This document shows positions 1 through 9,677 of a stretch of DNA of 64,000 bases, piece after piece. A program made the translations under genes and the position numbers. The DNA comes from Acetobacter suratthaniensis (GTDB lineage: Bacteria > Pseudomonadota > Alphaproteobacteria > Acetobacterales > Acetobacteraceae): NCBI RefSeq assembly GCF_017377745.1, contig NZ_JAFVMG010000013.1, forward strand, positions 1-64,000, in the 5' to 3' direction. The notes beneath the pieces are model-generated. The model saw only the letters and a program-made list of their open reading frames with translations. It ran no database searches and had not been told where the DNA came from. Within the stretch, counting starts at the first letter, position 1; every line of letters begins with the position of its first letter.

Positions 1-133
1 ACGCCACTCCCTCAATCAACGCAGAAGAAATAAAATCATACAGAAGACCTCAAAACCAGGGGGTTTTTAGAACCCTCCACATGATATCTGGCGAAGATTG
101 ACGACGCTCACAATTGTTGTCATTGACTCCAAC

Positions 134-421
134 ATGAAAGCGACGCTATTATTCCGCGAACGCACTGCTCTCACGACGACTGCCTTTGTGGAAATTGTCG
201 TCTGGCGCGTTCCCTCTCCCCTTAGGGGGAGTGCACACCTGTTCAAGTATCGTCTGGTGCTGGTTGCTGAGCAGATTTGTGTGCTTCGGTATGACAATGA
301 AGCAGGCAAAGGTGATCACAAACATATCGACGAAAACGAAGTGCCCTATCTGTTTTCAGACTGCGAGGCGCTTCTTGCTGATTTCTGGTTGGACGTCGAT
401 GAATGGAGGAAAAAACAATGA
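134..421 (+). CDS. TumE-family toxin of a type II toxin-antitoxin pair
   Basis: A 95-residue protein that resembles the TumE toxin family. Conserved-looking stretches are VVWRVP near the N terminus, GSAHLFKYRL in the middle and LRYDNEAGKGDHKH towards the C-terminal half. I chose the ATG at 134 because family members start with a similar MKA-LL segment; a TTG at 98 would add 12 residues without family support. The stop overlaps the start of the next gene (ATGA), so the two are translationally coupled, as in toxin-antitoxin pairs. The toxic mechanism cannot be read from the sequence. A short inverted repeat, GGGTT/AACCC, lies at 61-75 upstream. Confidence 0.7.
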   Translation: MKATLLFRERTALTTTAFVEIVVWRVPSPLRGSAHLFKYRLVLVAEQICVLRYDNEAGKGDHKHIDENEVPYLFSDCEALLADFWLDVDEWRKKQ

Positions 422-762
422 GAACGGTTACTCTTGGTGTGTCCTCTGTAGAAGACACAAAACGGCGGGCAGCAGCTGCATTTCGCGGAGAAGAGGTCGG
501 AGAGTTCATCAGCTTTGGCAATGTTGAACTGCTTTGGCGCGTTCTGACCGTGAAGCGGTGGGATATTCTCCGCGCGATGACGGGTCAGGGCAGTATGGCC
601 ATTCGGGAAGTGGCTCGTCGTGTCGCCCGTGACGTCAAAGCCGTTCATGGCGATGTGCAGGCCCTTTTATCCGCTGGGGTTCTGGACCGGGAGGAAAACG
701 GTCAGGTGATCTTCCCGTATGATGCCGTACATGTCGATTTCACACTGACCAGAGCCGCCTGA
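418..762 (+). CDS. TumA-like HTH antitoxin / DNA-binding protein
   Basis: A 114-residue protein with a winged-helix DNA-binding pattern in its second half: RWDILRAMTGQGSMAIREVA followed by RRVARDVKAVHGDVQAL and a GVLDREENGQ wing. This fits the MarR-like antitoxins paired with TumE toxins. The start at ATG 418 is preferred over 403 because a GGAGG at 404-408 lies about nine bases before it and because it overlaps the toxin stop. It probably neutralises the upstream gene product and represses the pair. The pairing is inference from family and overlap. Confidence 0.65.
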   Translation: MRTVTLGVSSVEDTKRRAAAAFRGEEVGEFISFGNVELLWRVLTVKRWDILRAMTGQGSMAIREVARRVARDVKAVHGDVQALLSAGVLDREENGQVIFPYDAVHVDFTLTRAA

Positions 763-774
763 TATTTCGCTTGG

Positions 775-1419
775 ATGACAGACAACGCATCTTCCGTGGT
801 CGATAGAAAGCCAACGCTTACACTGAGCACTTCAGTCCGCCGCCTTGGCCGCGAAAAGCTGGCGGAGCGGACGATTGAGACGGTCCTTCAGCTCACGCCA
901 GATACCGAAACTGTCGCGACAACACTCCGTGCGGGTGGCCGGCGCTTATCCCGCAAGGCTGAGGCTGTCAGGCGCGAGGGAGCCCGTGCTGTCCGGGCCC
1001 AAGTCCAAGGCACCGATTTTTCGATGTTCGCAGATTTCGAGGCGTTGCAGGAGCACGCGCGCCTCTGCTTGCAGGAAACAGTCGATGCCTTTCTGGAACT
1101 GGTGGCGCAGGCAGAAGATGAGCGCTTCCAGATCGAGCAGATTACACAGAACACGACTGTCGAGCAGAGGCTGAGCGATCCCGTTTTCCGTGCCAGACGG
1201 GAAGCCGCAGCCGTGGCTCTGCATCAGGCATGGGAAAGCGGACACTGGATTGCAGGTGCATGGGAAGCCTTTGGCAAAGTGTTCGATGCCTACCGTAAAG
1301 CAAACCCGCCCCCGCCGGCCACTCTTGCCAGCAACGACACAAGGCCTGCCCGTCAGGATCTGGTCACGCGGCAGGTCGTTTCTCTCGATGCATGGAAAGC
1401 CGCTGACCGGTCAGCGTAA
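775..1419 (+). CDS. Unknown helical protein
   Basis: Not recognised. The 214-residue product is predicted soluble and mostly helical, rich in Ala, Arg, Glu and Gln, without a signal peptide or membrane segment. The central part (about residues 80-125) is acidic with a LQEHARLCLQETVDAFLEL-like amphipathic helix. The C terminus is Pro-rich and then polar. It lies 12 bases after the TumA-like gene on the same strand and converges with the Fic gene, so it may be co-transcribed with the toxin-antitoxin pair. The ATG at 775 has no clear ribosome-binding site. Confidence 0.55.
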   Translation: MTDNASSVVDRKPTLTLSTSVRRLGREKLAERTIETVLQLTPDTETVATTLRAGGRRLSRKAEAVRREGARAVRAQVQGTDFSMFADFEALQEHARLCLQETVDAFLELVAQAEDERFQIEQITQNTTVEQRLSDPVFRARREAAAVALHQAWESGHWIAGAWEAFGKVFDAYRKANPPPPATLASNDTRPARQDLVTRQVVSLDAWKAADRSA

Positions 1420-1444
1420 TGGGGAGCACGCGGTTCGGCGGTGA

Positions 1445-2413
1445 TCAGTCTGGCTCTGGCCAGTCGCGGGTCGGGTGCCGTGTCGGCAGTGACTGGCGAT
1501 TGCGGTGTACATCCGTTGAGGGTGACAGAGTTTGCTCACGCGGCTGGTCTCCTGATGGAGACCATGATGCGTCGAAGGTAATAAAACTTCCCGGCGCAAG
1601 GTCCTTGCCATGCTGGGGAAGGTCTTTGGTCCAGCCAACGTAAAGTCCGTCACTGGACGCAAACAGAAACTCCTGTCCACTTTTCCCGATCAGCTGGCCT
1701 TCGTAAGCCTGACCCGGCGCCGTCGTTGCGATAAACCGTTCCTGCCAGTCAACCGGACTGCCCTTTTTACGGGCGTTCTCCAAAAACGTAATGGCACGAT
1801 GCAATGCAGTGCGTCTTGCCGGGTCAATGGCATCAGAAAGCATGTGCGCCACCGATGTGGTGTTTCCCAGTTCACCTGCGATCGACACCGCGATCATGCG
1901 TTCGCGCGAAACCACCGAAAAAGAAAGCTCGTGTCCGGCGTCCCTGGCGATCTTGCGCCAGAATAGGGTCTGTGTACGGCCATTCCCTTCCCGGAAGGGG
2001 TGAATATGATTCAGGGTAACGAAATGCGGCGTCAGCCGCTCGACAAAGAGGGCTGGGGAAAGATTTTTCAGATTGTCCTGAGCGGCAAGCCGTTCGAAAA
2101 GCAGCCCCAGTTCCAGCGCCAGCCGTGAGGGAGGCGAGAAGGTCGTGGCGTCGTCACTCTGGGCAAATGCCTGTTTCGAGAGGTTGACCTGCCTGAATTC
2201 GCCCGCCCACTCATACACATCCTGATAAAGATGTTGATGAATGGCTTTGAGAAGATCGACGCCCTGCTTGTCGGGATAACCAGTTCTGCGAATTTCAGCT
2301 TCACGAGAAAGAGCATAGTCGGCTTCGACTTCAGTAAGGAGTTGTGGGTTGCCAACGATGCCAAGCTTGTTGGTTAACGTCGCTCCATCGGACTGAAGGT
2401 AAGGATCAGCCAC
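1445..2413 (-). CDS. Fic-domain AMP-transferase toxin (VbhT-like)
   Basis: A 322-residue Fic protein. The catalytic motif HPFREGNGR is complete at about residues 138-146, with the His that activates the target hydroxyl and the Asn/Arg that hold the nucleotide. The N-terminal part has the usual LLKAIHQHLYQDVYEWAGEFR helix-turn seen before the Fic core. Fic enzymes usually transfer AMP to Ser, Thr or Tyr of a target protein. The C-terminal 120 residues are extra and become low-complexity (Ser, Pro, Thr) at the end. It directly follows a small antitoxin gene with a 6-base gap, as in Bartonella VbhA-VbhT. No BID secretion domain is visible, so it is probably an intracellular stabilisation toxin. 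Confidence 0.88.
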   Translation of the reverse strand: MADPYLQSDGATLTNKLGIVGNPQLLTEVEADYALSREAEIRRTGYPDKQGVDLLKAIHQHLYQDVYEWAGEFRQVNLSKQAFAQSDDATTFSPPSRLALELGLLFERLAAQDNLKNLSPALFVERLTPHFVTLNHIHPFREGNGRTQTLFWRKIARDAGHELSFSVVSRERMIAVSIAGELGNTTSVAHMLSDAIDPARRTALHRAITFLENARKKGSPVDWQERFIATTAPGQAYEGQLIGKSGQEFLFASSDGLYVGWTKDLPQHGKDLAPGSFITFDASWSPSGDQPREQTLSPSTDVHRNRQSLPTRHPTRDWPEPD

Positions 2414-2419
2414 CTATGG

Positions 2420-2635
2420 CTACGCCGCTTTGGTGGCTTTTTTATAGCGCGGGTCAGCGTGCAACCTTGCCAGAATGCGACGGCGAACTTCGTCTGTGGT
2501 GATTTCACCCCGCGCGTATGCTTCCATATCCGCCTCAGTTTTTGGAGAAGCTGGTTGTCCTTCTCGTGCAGCGCTGGCCAGAGCCTCCTGAACCTCCTGC
2601 TGCCGCCGCATAATGTCTTCCTGAGAAAGGGTCAT
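2420..2635 (-). CDS. VbhA-like antitoxin of the Fic toxin
   Basis: A 71-residue helical protein. It carries the inhibitory motif [S/T]xxxE[G/N] as SAAREG at about residues 21-26. In VbhA-type antitoxins this places a Glu into the Fic active site and blocks ATP. The C-terminal half (EAYARGEITTDEVRRRIL) is typical of the antitoxin VbhA family. It precedes the Fic gene by six bases, giving the normal antitoxin-first order. It is divergent from the SOS cassette, with about 230 bases between them. Confidence 0.85.
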   Translation of the reverse strand: MTLSQEDIMRRQQEVQEALASAAREGQPASPKTEADMEAYARGEITTDEVRRRILARLHADPRYKKATKAA

Positions 2636-2820
2636 GATCGAGAGTTCTCCTGATTACAGAAAGAAATTTACCACATCCGCCTCACTTTGTCACCGATATT
2701 GCTGCCCGCGCAGGCACCATAAACATCAGAACCGAGTCACTCAGGGCGGGCTGTATCAGTTTCCCCGCCAGATCAGACGGATAGCGACATCGGACCTCGC
2801 TCGGGCTGAAATAGGCTTGT

Positions 2821-2835
2821 GTTCCTCTTTTGTTC
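2821..2835 (+). promoter_or_regulatory. LexA (SOS) box of imuA
   Basis: GTTC at 2821-2824, seven bases, then GTTC at 2832-2835. This is the alphaproteobacterial LexA operator (GTTC-N7-GTTC), 33 bases before the imuA start. It predicts DNA-damage control of the imuA-imuB-dnaE2 cassette. The rest of the 2636-2868 gap holds no gene I can support. Confidence 0.85.
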
Positions 2836-2868
2836 TGGTGTAGCCAGAGGGTGTAAAGGAGCCATCCC

Positions 2869-3657
2869 ATGCACCAGGACAAGACAGATACGCTGGCCCT
2901 TCTGCGCGAGAAAATCCGCCGGATGGAATCCCTCCCACCTGTGTCGGCCGACAGACTGCCAACCGGGTTTGCGGCTCTTGATGCCCATCTGGACGGTGGT
3001 CTGGCGCGGGGCTGCGTGCATGAAGTCTTCAGCACCGGACGCGACAGCCTTTATGGCTCCCGTTCAGCCGCCTTTGTCGCCCATGTGCTGGCCCGCACGA
3101 CCGGGCCGGTGATCTGGGCGAGTGAAGACTATCCCGACCTGTCCGCCCCGGGCATCCGCCAGTCGGGCCTTAATCCCGGTCGCCTGCTCTGCGTCACTAC
3201 CCGCAAGGGCGGTCTGGAAGCTCTGTGCGAGGACGTGCTGAACGAGCGCGGGGTCTGTGCCCTGGTCGCGGATCTGCGCACACCGCTTTCGCTCACCCAG
3301 TCCCGCCGCCTCGTGCTGGCCGCCAGTCGAAGCCAGGTCAGCGGCTTCCTGCTCTGTCGCACGGCGGCCGCGGTAAGTGAGCCACCTGCCAGCGCCAGCA
3401 TGACCCGCTGGCGGATCGGCGGCAGCCCCTCGGCGCTGCGCACCGACCTTCCCTCTCTTTCTCCGGTTGCCGGCGCGGAGCGCTGGGCTGTCGAACTGCT
3501 GCGCCATCGCAGTGGGCCGGGCGGCACCTGGATCATCACCCCGACACGCCATGACCCGACGTATTCTCTCCCTGTGGCTGCCCCTCTGGTCGATCGAGCG
3601 ACACCAGAAACAGCAGCCAGCCCCTTCACGTACCGGACTGGCCCTCTACGCGCCTGA
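2869..3657 (+). CDS. imuA: ImuA, RecA-like mutasome protein
   Basis: A 262-residue ImuA protein with a RecA/SulA-like fold. Visible family features are LPTGFAALDAHLDGGLARGCVHEVF at the start of the core, VIWASEDYPDLSAPGIRQSGL and the LTQSRRLVLAASRS segment. The Walker A is degenerate, as is usual for the family. ImuA helps ImuB recruit the error-prone DnaE2 polymerase during the SOS response. The gene follows a LexA box and overlaps imuB by 107 bases. GGAG at 2859-2862 serves as the ribosome-binding site. Position and order are typical of plasmid-borne mutagenesis cassettes. Confidence 0.9.
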   Translation: MHQDKTDTLALLREKIRRMESLPPVSADRLPTGFAALDAHLDGGLARGCVHEVFSTGRDSLYGSRSAAFVAHVLARTTGPVIWASEDYPDLSAPGIRQSGLNPGRLLCVTTRKGGLEALCEDVLNERGVCALVADLRTPLSLTQSRRLVLAASRSQVSGFLLCRTAAAVSEPPASASMTRWRIGGSPSALRTDLPSLSPVAGAERWAVELLRHRSGPGGTWIITPTRHDPTYSLPVAAPLVDRATPETAASPFTYRTGPLRA

Positions 3658-5071
3658 GCGTGGCCGGCTTGTCGTCACGGCGGCTGATCCCATAGCCCTG
3701 CGGCTGGGGATCCGTCACGGGATGCCGCTGGCGCAGGCCCGGGCCATGCAGCCTGACCTGCATGTGGCGCAGGCTGAGCCTGCCGCCGATCAGGCGGCGC
3801 TGGAGGCGCTCACCCTGTGGTGCCAGTGGCTGTCTCCCCTCACAGCCATGGACGGTACGGATGGGGTGTGGGTGGACACGACCGGTTGCGATCATCTTTT
3901 TGGAGGCGAGGACCAGATGGCTGAACGCCTGCTTACCCGCCTCGCGCGGGCCGGTTATTCTGCGCGGATCGCACTGGCGGACACCGCAGCCACGGCGGCG
4001 GCTGTCGCCCGGAGCAGCCGCCACCCCCTCACCCTCATTCCCCCGGGGGGACAGGCGACCGCTCTGCGCGATCTGCCTCTGGCCAGCCTGCGGCTTGAGC
4101 CTGAAACACTGGACACCCTGAGCCGGCTGGGTCTTGTGCAGGTCGGCCAGCTTCTCGACAGGCCCCGCGCCCCTCTGGCGCGGCGGTTCGGACAGGCTTT
4201 GCCCGATCGGATCGATCAGGCGATGGGGCGTCTGCCTGAGCCCCTGTCCTTCAGGGCAGAACCGCAGGCCTTCCGCGTCTCTGGCACGCTGGTCGAACCG
4301 ATCAGCACAGCCCCGGCCATTGCCCGCGCGCTGGCAAAGCTCGTGGACGAACTGACTGAGGCCCTGACCCGCCGGAACCACGGTGCCCGCCAGTTGCAGG
4401 TGCAGTGCATGCGGGTCGATGGCACGACACAGCGCCTTCAGCTCGGACTGTCGAACGCCAGTGCCGATCCTGTCCGCCTGAACCGTCTGCTGGGCGAACG
4501 GATCGAAACCATCGAACCGGGCTTCGGGATCGAGGCCTTCACCCTGAGCGCGACAGAAACGGCCCCTCTGGATGCCCCGGCCAACCGGGACTGGCTGACG
4601 CCTGCCACCGATCCCACGGGCTTGCCTGCCCTCCTTGAGCGTCTGATGGGCCGGGTCGGGATTCAAAGCCTCTCACGCCTGCAGACTGGCACCAGCCAGT
4701 TCCCCGAACGCGAACAGGCCTATACGGGCGGTGAGCGCGTGCAGAGGGTCGATGAACTCCCCCCATCCTGTTCCCATGGGCCAAGACCAGCCCGGCTGCT
4801 CCCAGCTCCCTGCCCCATCACCGTCAGGGCCTTCTGGCCGGATGGCGCCCCCAAAGCCTTCCAGTGGGGCCGCACCCGCCACACCATTCACGGGCTGATC
4901 GGGCCGGAACGGGTCTGGAGCGACTGGTGGCATGATCGCCTGGGAGCCCGTGCGCGGGATTACTGGGTGGCCGAGACCCTTGAGGGCGAACGCTTCTGGC
5001 TGTTCGCCGGCCATGATGGCGCGGGGCCAGTGATAGGGCAGGCCGCATGGTTCCTGCATGGGCTTTTCTGA
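3551..5071 (+). CDS. imuB: ImuB, inactive Y-family polymerase homologue
   Basis: A 506-residue ImuB. It begins MTRRILSLWLPLWSIERHQ. The acidic catalytic residue that active Y-family polymerases have in this first motif is replaced by hydrophobic residues, so it is a scaffold rather than an enzyme. The palm-like part (GIRHGMPLAQARAMQPDLHV, VDTTGCDHLFGGE), the little-finger region and a C-terminal tail (ALEHGRNGVWSDWW-like WSDWWHDRLGARARDYWVAE) follow. It bridges the beta clamp, ImuA and DnaE2. The start at 3551 is inside imuA and matches the usual family N terminus; an upstream in-frame ATG at 3467 is not needed. Its stop overlaps the next start (TGATG). Confidence 0.92.
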   Translation: MTRRILSLWLPLWSIERHQKQQPAPSRTGLALYAPERGRLVVTAADPIALRLGIRHGMPLAQARAMQPDLHVAQAEPAADQAALEALTLWCQWLSPLTAMDGTDGVWVDTTGCDHLFGGEDQMAERLLTRLARAGYSARIALADTAATAAAVARSSRHPLTLIPPGGQATALRDLPLASLRLEPETLDTLSRLGLVQVGQLLDRPRAPLARRFGQALPDRIDQAMGRLPEPLSFRAEPQAFRVSGTLVEPISTAPAIARALAKLVDELTEALTRRNHGARQLQVQCMRVDGTTQRLQLGLSNASADPVRLNRLLGERIETIEPGFGIEAFTLSATETAPLDAPANRDWLTPATDPTGLPALLERLMGRVGIQSLSRLQTGTSQFPEREQAYTGGERVQRVDELPPSCSHGPRPARLLPAPCPITVRAFWPDGAPKAFQWGRTRHTIHGLIGPERVWSDWWHDRLGARARDYWVAETLEGERFWLFAGHDGAGPVIGQAAWFLHGLF

Positions 5072-5322
5072 TGCAGCGCCCGTCTGACCTCCCCGGCCTG
5101 CGCCCGGCGCGTACAGACGACATCGCGGATGCCCTCATGCACGCGCTTTGCCATGACGGCCGCCGCCGCGTGCATGACGCGGACGAGCTGATGGCCCGAC
5201 TGGTGGCTGAGCGGCTGGTCGCCCATCTTGAATGCTGTGGCTTTGTCCTGTGCCGTGTGCAGGACACTACCAGCCATACGGCTTCAGCCCACCCGCACCC
5301 GGCTGAGACCCGCCGTGAGTGA
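5071..5322 (+). CDS. Small unknown protein between imuB and dnaE2
   Basis: An 83-residue soluble protein, not assigned to a named family. Its reading frame starts on the imuB stop (TGATG) and ends inside the start of dnaE2, overlapping it by 8 bases, so all four genes look translationally coupled. The sequence is not low complexity: a [16 protein letters not shown] helix is followed by [20 protein letters not shown] and CCGFVLCR. The tight coupling suggests a role with the mutasome, but this is inference. Confidence 0.55.
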   Translation: MQRPSDLPGLRPARTDDIADALMHALCHDGRRRVHDADELMARLVAERLVAHLECCGFVLCRVQDTTSHTASAHPHPAETRRE

Positions 5323-8300
5323 GGCAGGCTATGTCGAGCTGCAGGTCGCGACCTGTTTCTCGTTCCTGCGGGGCGCAAGCCATCCCGATGAGCTGATGCG
5401 GCAGGCCAGTGCGCTGGGATACACGGCACTGGGCGTCACCGATTACAATTCGGTGGCTGGACTGGTGCGCGCCCATGACGCGGCCACGGAACACGGTCTG
5501 CGCCTTATTCCGGGAGCACGACTGGAGCTGGAAGAGGGTGCGAGCCTGCTCGCCTATCCACGGGATCGGGCTGGCTGGGCATCGCTGTGCCGTCTGCTCA
5601 CGCTGGGCGCGCGGCGTGGCCCGCATGATGCGTTCCAGCTCCGCTGGCAGGATCTGACGCGTGAAGCACAGGCTCTGATCCTGATTCTGCTTCCCACCGA
5701 TGACCAGCACCTGCCGGGCGACATCGAACGGCTGGCAGAACTAGCCCCCCAGAAAGACGATGGCCCGGCCTATGTAGCACTCACACGCCGCTTTGAGGCA
5801 CATGACAGCGAGCGGCTGGCATGGATTGCCCAGCTTTGTGTCCAAAACGGCGCGCATCCTGTCGTCACTGGGGATGTGCTGTGGCATGACCCGTCCCGCC
5901 AGAACCTCCATGACGTGATGACGGCTATTCGGTGCCATCGCACCCTCGACACCCTGGGCGCGGAACGCACCCGGCATCTCTCGCGCCATCTGCGCGACCC
6001 GGGCGAGATCCGTGCCCTGTTCCCCGGCTATGAAGAGGCGCTGAACCGCAGTCAGGAGATCGCCGCCGCCTGTCGTTTCTCGCTGGAGGATCTGCGCTAC
6101 CAGTATCCCGATGAGACCGAAGGGAGTGGAGAAACGCCACAGGCGGTTCTGACACGCCTTGTTCAGGCGGGTGTGCCCCATCGCTATCCAACCGGCACGC
6201 CGGCCGATGTGCGCCAGCAGCTCGATCATGAACTCGCCATGGTCGCGCGCCTTGATTACGCACCGTATTTTCTGACGGTGAACACAATCGTCGCCTATGC
6301 CCGCTCACGCGGTATCCTGTGTCAGGGGCGTGGATCGGCCGCCAATTCCGCCATCTGTTACGTGCTGGGGATCACCGCCATTGATCCTGTCCGCTCGGGC
6401 CTTCTTTTCGAACGCTTTGTCTCCGAAGAGCGGCAGGAGCCGCCCGACATCGATGTGGATTTCGAAGCCGACCGGCGCGAGGAAGTGATCCAGTGGATCT
6501 ATCGGCGCTATGGCCGCTCCCATGCGGCCCTGTGCGCCACCCTTATGCGTTTCCAGCCTAAAGGGGCGCTGCGGGAAGTCGGCAGGGCATTCGGTCTGCC
6601 AGAGGATCTTCTGGGGCAGATGTCGAAACATTTGGCCTCTGTCCTGCATGACGATGCGCTGCTTGCCGAACGGCTCGGGCAGATTGGCCTGTCCGCTGAT
6701 GACAGGCGGCTTGGCATGGTCTTGCGGCTTGCCCGTCAGCTGGTGGGTTTCCCGCGGCAGTATGGCACCCATCCCGGCGGGTTTGTGCTGACCGCCGACC
6801 GGCTCGATGAGCTGGTGCCAGTGCGCCCCGCCGCCATGGCGGAACGCCAGACCTTGGTCTGGGACAAGGACGACATCGACCGGATGCGGATGATGAAGGT
6901 CGATGTGCTGGGTCTGGGTATGCTCGGCTGTCTGCGGCGCTGTTTTGAACTCATCCAGTCGCGCTACCACCGCACACTCGACATGACGGCGATCCCGCCT
7001 GAAGACCGGGCGACCTATCAGATGATCGCCCGGGCGGATACGCTGGGGACGTTCCAGATCGAGAGCCGCGCGCAGATGGCCATGCTGCCGCGCACAAGGC
7101 CCGCCACCTTCTACGATCTGGTCGTGCAGGTCGCCATCGTGCGGCCCGGTCCCATCACCGGCGATATGGTGCATCCCTATCTGCGGCGCCGGGCGGGCGA
7201 AGAAGCCCCGGACTGTCCGAGCCCTGCCCTGCAGCGTATTCTGGGCAAAACACTCGGCATTCCGCTGTTTCAGGAGCAGGCGATGCAGGTGGCCGTGCAT
7301 TGCGCGGGCTTTACGGGGGGGGAAGCCGACCAGCTCCGGCGCTCCATGGGAACCTTTCGCTCCACAGGCGGTGTCCACCACATGAAAGAGCGGCTGCTGA
7401 GCGGGATGATTGCCAACGGTTACGATCCGGCGTTCGCTGCGCGAATTTGGACACAACTGGAAGGCTTCGGCGCATATGGTTTTCCCGAAAGCCATGCGGC
7501 GAGTTTCGCGCTGATTGCCTACGCCTCGGCCTGGCTCAAATGCCACTACCCCGATGTGTTCTGTGCCGCCCTGCTCAACAGCCAGCCCATGGGGTTTTAT
7601 GCCCCGGCCCAGATCGTGCGCGATGCACGCGAGCATGGCGTGGAAGTCCGGCCGGTCTGTATCAATGCCTCGCGTTGGGACTGCACATTAGAGGCCTCGC
7701 GCGACGGATCGCGACAGGCGGTGCGTCTGGGTTTCCGGCTGGTGTCGGGACTGTCCTGTGACGCCATGGCCCGGCTGATCCTCTCCCGTGGGGCGGGGTA
7801 TGACAGTCTGGATGATGTCTGGCGACGTTCGGATGTGCCGCTGGGCCTTTTGGAAAAACTCGCCGAAGCGGATGCCTTTCGCACACTGGGGGCAGACAGG
7901 CGACAGGCTTTATGGACACTCAAGGGATTGGGCGCAGCCCCGCTGCCGCTGTTCGAAGCCGCCGATCGGGGGCGGAACGCACCGACACCCGAACTCTGGG
8001 AGCCAGATCCGAACCTGCCCGAAATCGCAGCCGGGAGTGCGGTTGTGGAAGACTACCATGCCATAGGGCTGAGCCTACGTGCCCACCCGGTCAGCTTTCT
8101 GCGCGACACCCTGGCACGACAGGAGATCATCCCTATCGCCGATCTGGCGCAGGCCCGTGATGGCGCGTTCGTCCGGGTTGCGGGACTGGTGCTGATGCGC
8201 CAGCGGCCATCCACCGCCAAAGGCGTAATGTTCATGACGATCGAAGACGAAACCGGCACGGCCAATCTCGTCCTGTGGAAAGATCGCATTGCCGCACAAC

Positions 8301-8470
8301 GGGCCATTGTCGTGGGATCAGGCTTTATCGCCGCCCACGGCCGCCTCCAGCGCGAAGGCGACGTGATCCATCTCGTCGTGCGCTTTGTCGAGGACTTGCA
8401 ACCCACGCTTGCCCGTCTTGGCGAAGAAAGCGGGCGAGAGATTGCCAGCAACTCGCGGGATTTCCGTTAG
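5315..8470 (+). CDS. dnaE2: DnaE2 (ImuC) error-prone DNA polymerase III alpha subunit
   Basis: About 1051 residues from a GTG at 5315, the usual DnaE2 length. The N-terminal PHP domain starts [19 protein letters not shown], which is where family members begin; a longer ATG start at 5228 would add unrelated residues. The polymerase active-site motif PPDIDVDFE is at about residues 376-384. The fingers ([27 protein letters not shown]), [21 protein letters not shown] and a C-terminal OB-fold part ([20 protein letters not shown]) are all present. DnaE2 is the catalytic translesion polymerase of the ImuA/ImuB/DnaE2 mutasome. The reading frame is intact. Confidence 0.95.
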   Translation: MSEAGYVELQVATCFSFLRGASHPDELMRQASALGYTALGVTDYNSVAGLVRAHDAATEHGLRLIPGARLELEEGASLLAYPRDRAGWASLCRLLTLGARRGPHDAFQLRWQDLTREAQALILILLPTDDQHLPGDIERLAELAPQKDDGPAYVALTRRFEAHDSERLAWIAQLCVQNGAHPVVTGDVLWHDPSRQNLHDVMTAIRCHRTLDTLGAERTRHLSRHLRDPGEIRALFPGYEEALNRSQEIAAACRFSLEDLRYQYPDETEGSGETPQAVLTRLVQAGVPHRYPTGTPADVRQQLDHELAMVARLDYAPYFLTVNTIVAYARSRGILCQGRGSAANSAICYVLGITAIDPVRSGLLFERFVSEERQEPPDIDVDFEADRREEVIQWIYRRYGRSHAALCATLMRFQPKGALREVGRAFGLPEDLLGQMSKHLASVLHDDALLAERLGQIGLSADDRRLGMVLRLARQLVGFPRQYGTHPGGFVLTADRLDELVPVRPAAMAERQTLVWDKDDIDRMRMMKVDVLGLGMLGCLRRCFELIQSRYHRTLDMTAIPPEDRATYQMIARADTLGTFQIESRAQMAMLPRTRPATFYDLVVQVAIVRPGPITGDMVHPYLRRRAGEEAPDCPSPALQRILGKTLGIPLFQEQAMQVAVHCAGFTGGEADQLRRSMGTFRSTGGVHHMKERLLSGMIANGYDPAFAARIWTQLEGFGAYGFPESHAASFALIAYASAWLKCHYPDVFCAALLNSQPMGFYAPAQIVRDAREHGVEVRPVCINASRWDCTLEASRDGSRQAVRLGFRLVSGLSCDAMARLILSRGAGYDSLDDVWRRSDVPLGLLEKLAEADAFRTLGADRRQALWTLKGLGAAPLPLFEAADRGRNAPTPELWEPDPNLPEIAAGSAVVEDYHAIGLSLRAHPVSFLRDTLARQEIIPIADLAQARDGAFVRVAGLVLMRQRPSTAKGVMFMTIEDETGTANLVLWKDRIAAQRAIVVGSGFIAAHGRLQREGDVIHLVVRFVEDLQPTLARLGEESGREIASNSRDFR

Positions 8471-8570
8471 AGGCTCCGTCCGGATGTTCGCACTTTCGGT
8501 TGGATTGATCATTACGCTTTTCAGTAGGATGAACCTTAATCCAATGCGAAGAGGTTATGGAAAATACTTT

Positions 8571-9455
8571 TTAAGCCGATTTTGTATTAATAATCCATTC
8601 AAAAAATGTAACTGACGGTGTTTGTTCTAGTCCCCTACGATAGATAATAAAGTAATCAAATTGAGTATTAATTAATCGATCAGAGAGTTTGACAAGGCGA
8701 CCACTGACGAGATCATCCTGAATCAGATCCGGGGGGCATAAAGCAACGCCCTGACCTGCCAATGTTGCAACGCGGAGCAGGTTAAAGTCCTCGAAAACAA
8801 TTTCCGCGTTATCACCTTCCAGTCTCTCTGGATATGTTTGCCCGAACCATTCCTTCCAGCCAGATGTGTCGGTATCATGCAAAAGCATGTCTTGGGTTAC
8901 ACCTTGCAGAGCGGATTGATCTGGCAGTCTTTGCAAGAAACTCTGACTGCAAACAGGTACGCTGGCACCAGACAAGAAAAAAACTGTTTCAAAATCTTTT
9001 ACAACGGGTGGTTCCTGAGCATAAACAATGGCGAGATCAATCTCGTCATAATTCAGTTTCTGACCAAAAATTGCATACATAATCTTCAGTTCTACATGAG
9101 AGAACTGATTACGGAAGGTTTGCAGGCGCGGAATAAGCCAACAAATGGCGACAGAGGGTATGACTGCCACTGTCAGTTGTGGCTTGACACTTTTTTTGCG
9201 CAGACTTTCGCAAGCTACGGCAATGTCAGAAAATGCAAGATGCACTGTGCTGGCCAAAGCAACAGCATTTGCTCCGAACTTCAATTGTTTGTTGCCACGT
9301 TCTATCAGGCGCAGGCCCAGCCAGTCTTCAAGGGCGCGCATCTGATGGCTGATGGCCGAAGGGGTGACATTCAGTTCGACAGAAGCAGCATGGAAGCTTC
9401 TATGTCGAAAAACTGCGTCGAATACGCGTAGCGCATTAAGTGGCAGAGCTCTCAT
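8571..9455 (-). CDS. LysR-family transcriptional regulator (GcvA-like)
   Basis: A 294-residue LysR regulator starting MRALPLNALRVFDAVFRHRSF, the standard N-terminal helix-turn-helix (about residues 1-65: ASVELNVTPSAISHQMRALE). The substrate-binding domain follows (about 90-290). An in-frame extension to 9587 is AT-rich, does not resemble the family and was left out. It is divergent from the cytosine permease/deaminase genes and probably controls them. The surrounding DNA is more AT-rich than the transfer genes, in line with separate acquisition. Confidence 0.88.
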   Translation of the reverse strand: MRALPLNALRVFDAVFRHRSFHAASVELNVTPSAISHQMRALEDWLGLRLIERGNKQLKFGANAVALASTVHLAFSDIAVACESLRKKSVKPQLTVAVIPSVAICWLIPRLQTFRNQFSHVELKIMYAIFGQKLNYDEIDLAIVYAQEPPVVKDFETVFFLSGASVPVCSQSFLQRLPDQSALQGVTQDMLLHDTDTSGWKEWFGQTYPERLEGDNAEIVFEDFNLLRVATLAGQGVALCPPDLIQDDLVSGRLVKLSDRLINTQFDYFIIYRRGLEQTPSVTFFEWIINTKSA

Positions 9456-9677
9456 TGCCAACCCATATAGTGAATTAATTTCATGATGATAGTTATTTTT
9501 TGTCTTTTGACAATCATTTATAGATGAATATAACTCAATGACAGAGCGTATTTTTATCCCTTCACTCTTCCGTTGCGCGAGCAACACTGGGTTCGGTTTT
9601 GTCGGATGCAGTTAGCGCACGTGCACGGCATATAATGTTCTGTTTCCAAAACGAAAGGCTGTGTGGTGACCCGCACA

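Noticed and set aside
3626-4666. Minus-strand frame of 346 codons opposite imuB
   Set aside because: Antisense to an intact imuB with composition of a shadow frame; no ribosome-binding site.
6305-7636. Long open frame on the minus strand (443 codons) opposite dnaE2
   Set aside because: It lies fully antisense to a clear polymerase gene, has His/Gln/Arg-rich composition typical of antisense frames in GC-rich DNA, and matches no family.
9456-9587. N-terminal extension of the LysR gene
   Set aside because: The added residues are AT-rich and unlike LysR N termini; the helix-turn-helix starts normally at 9455.
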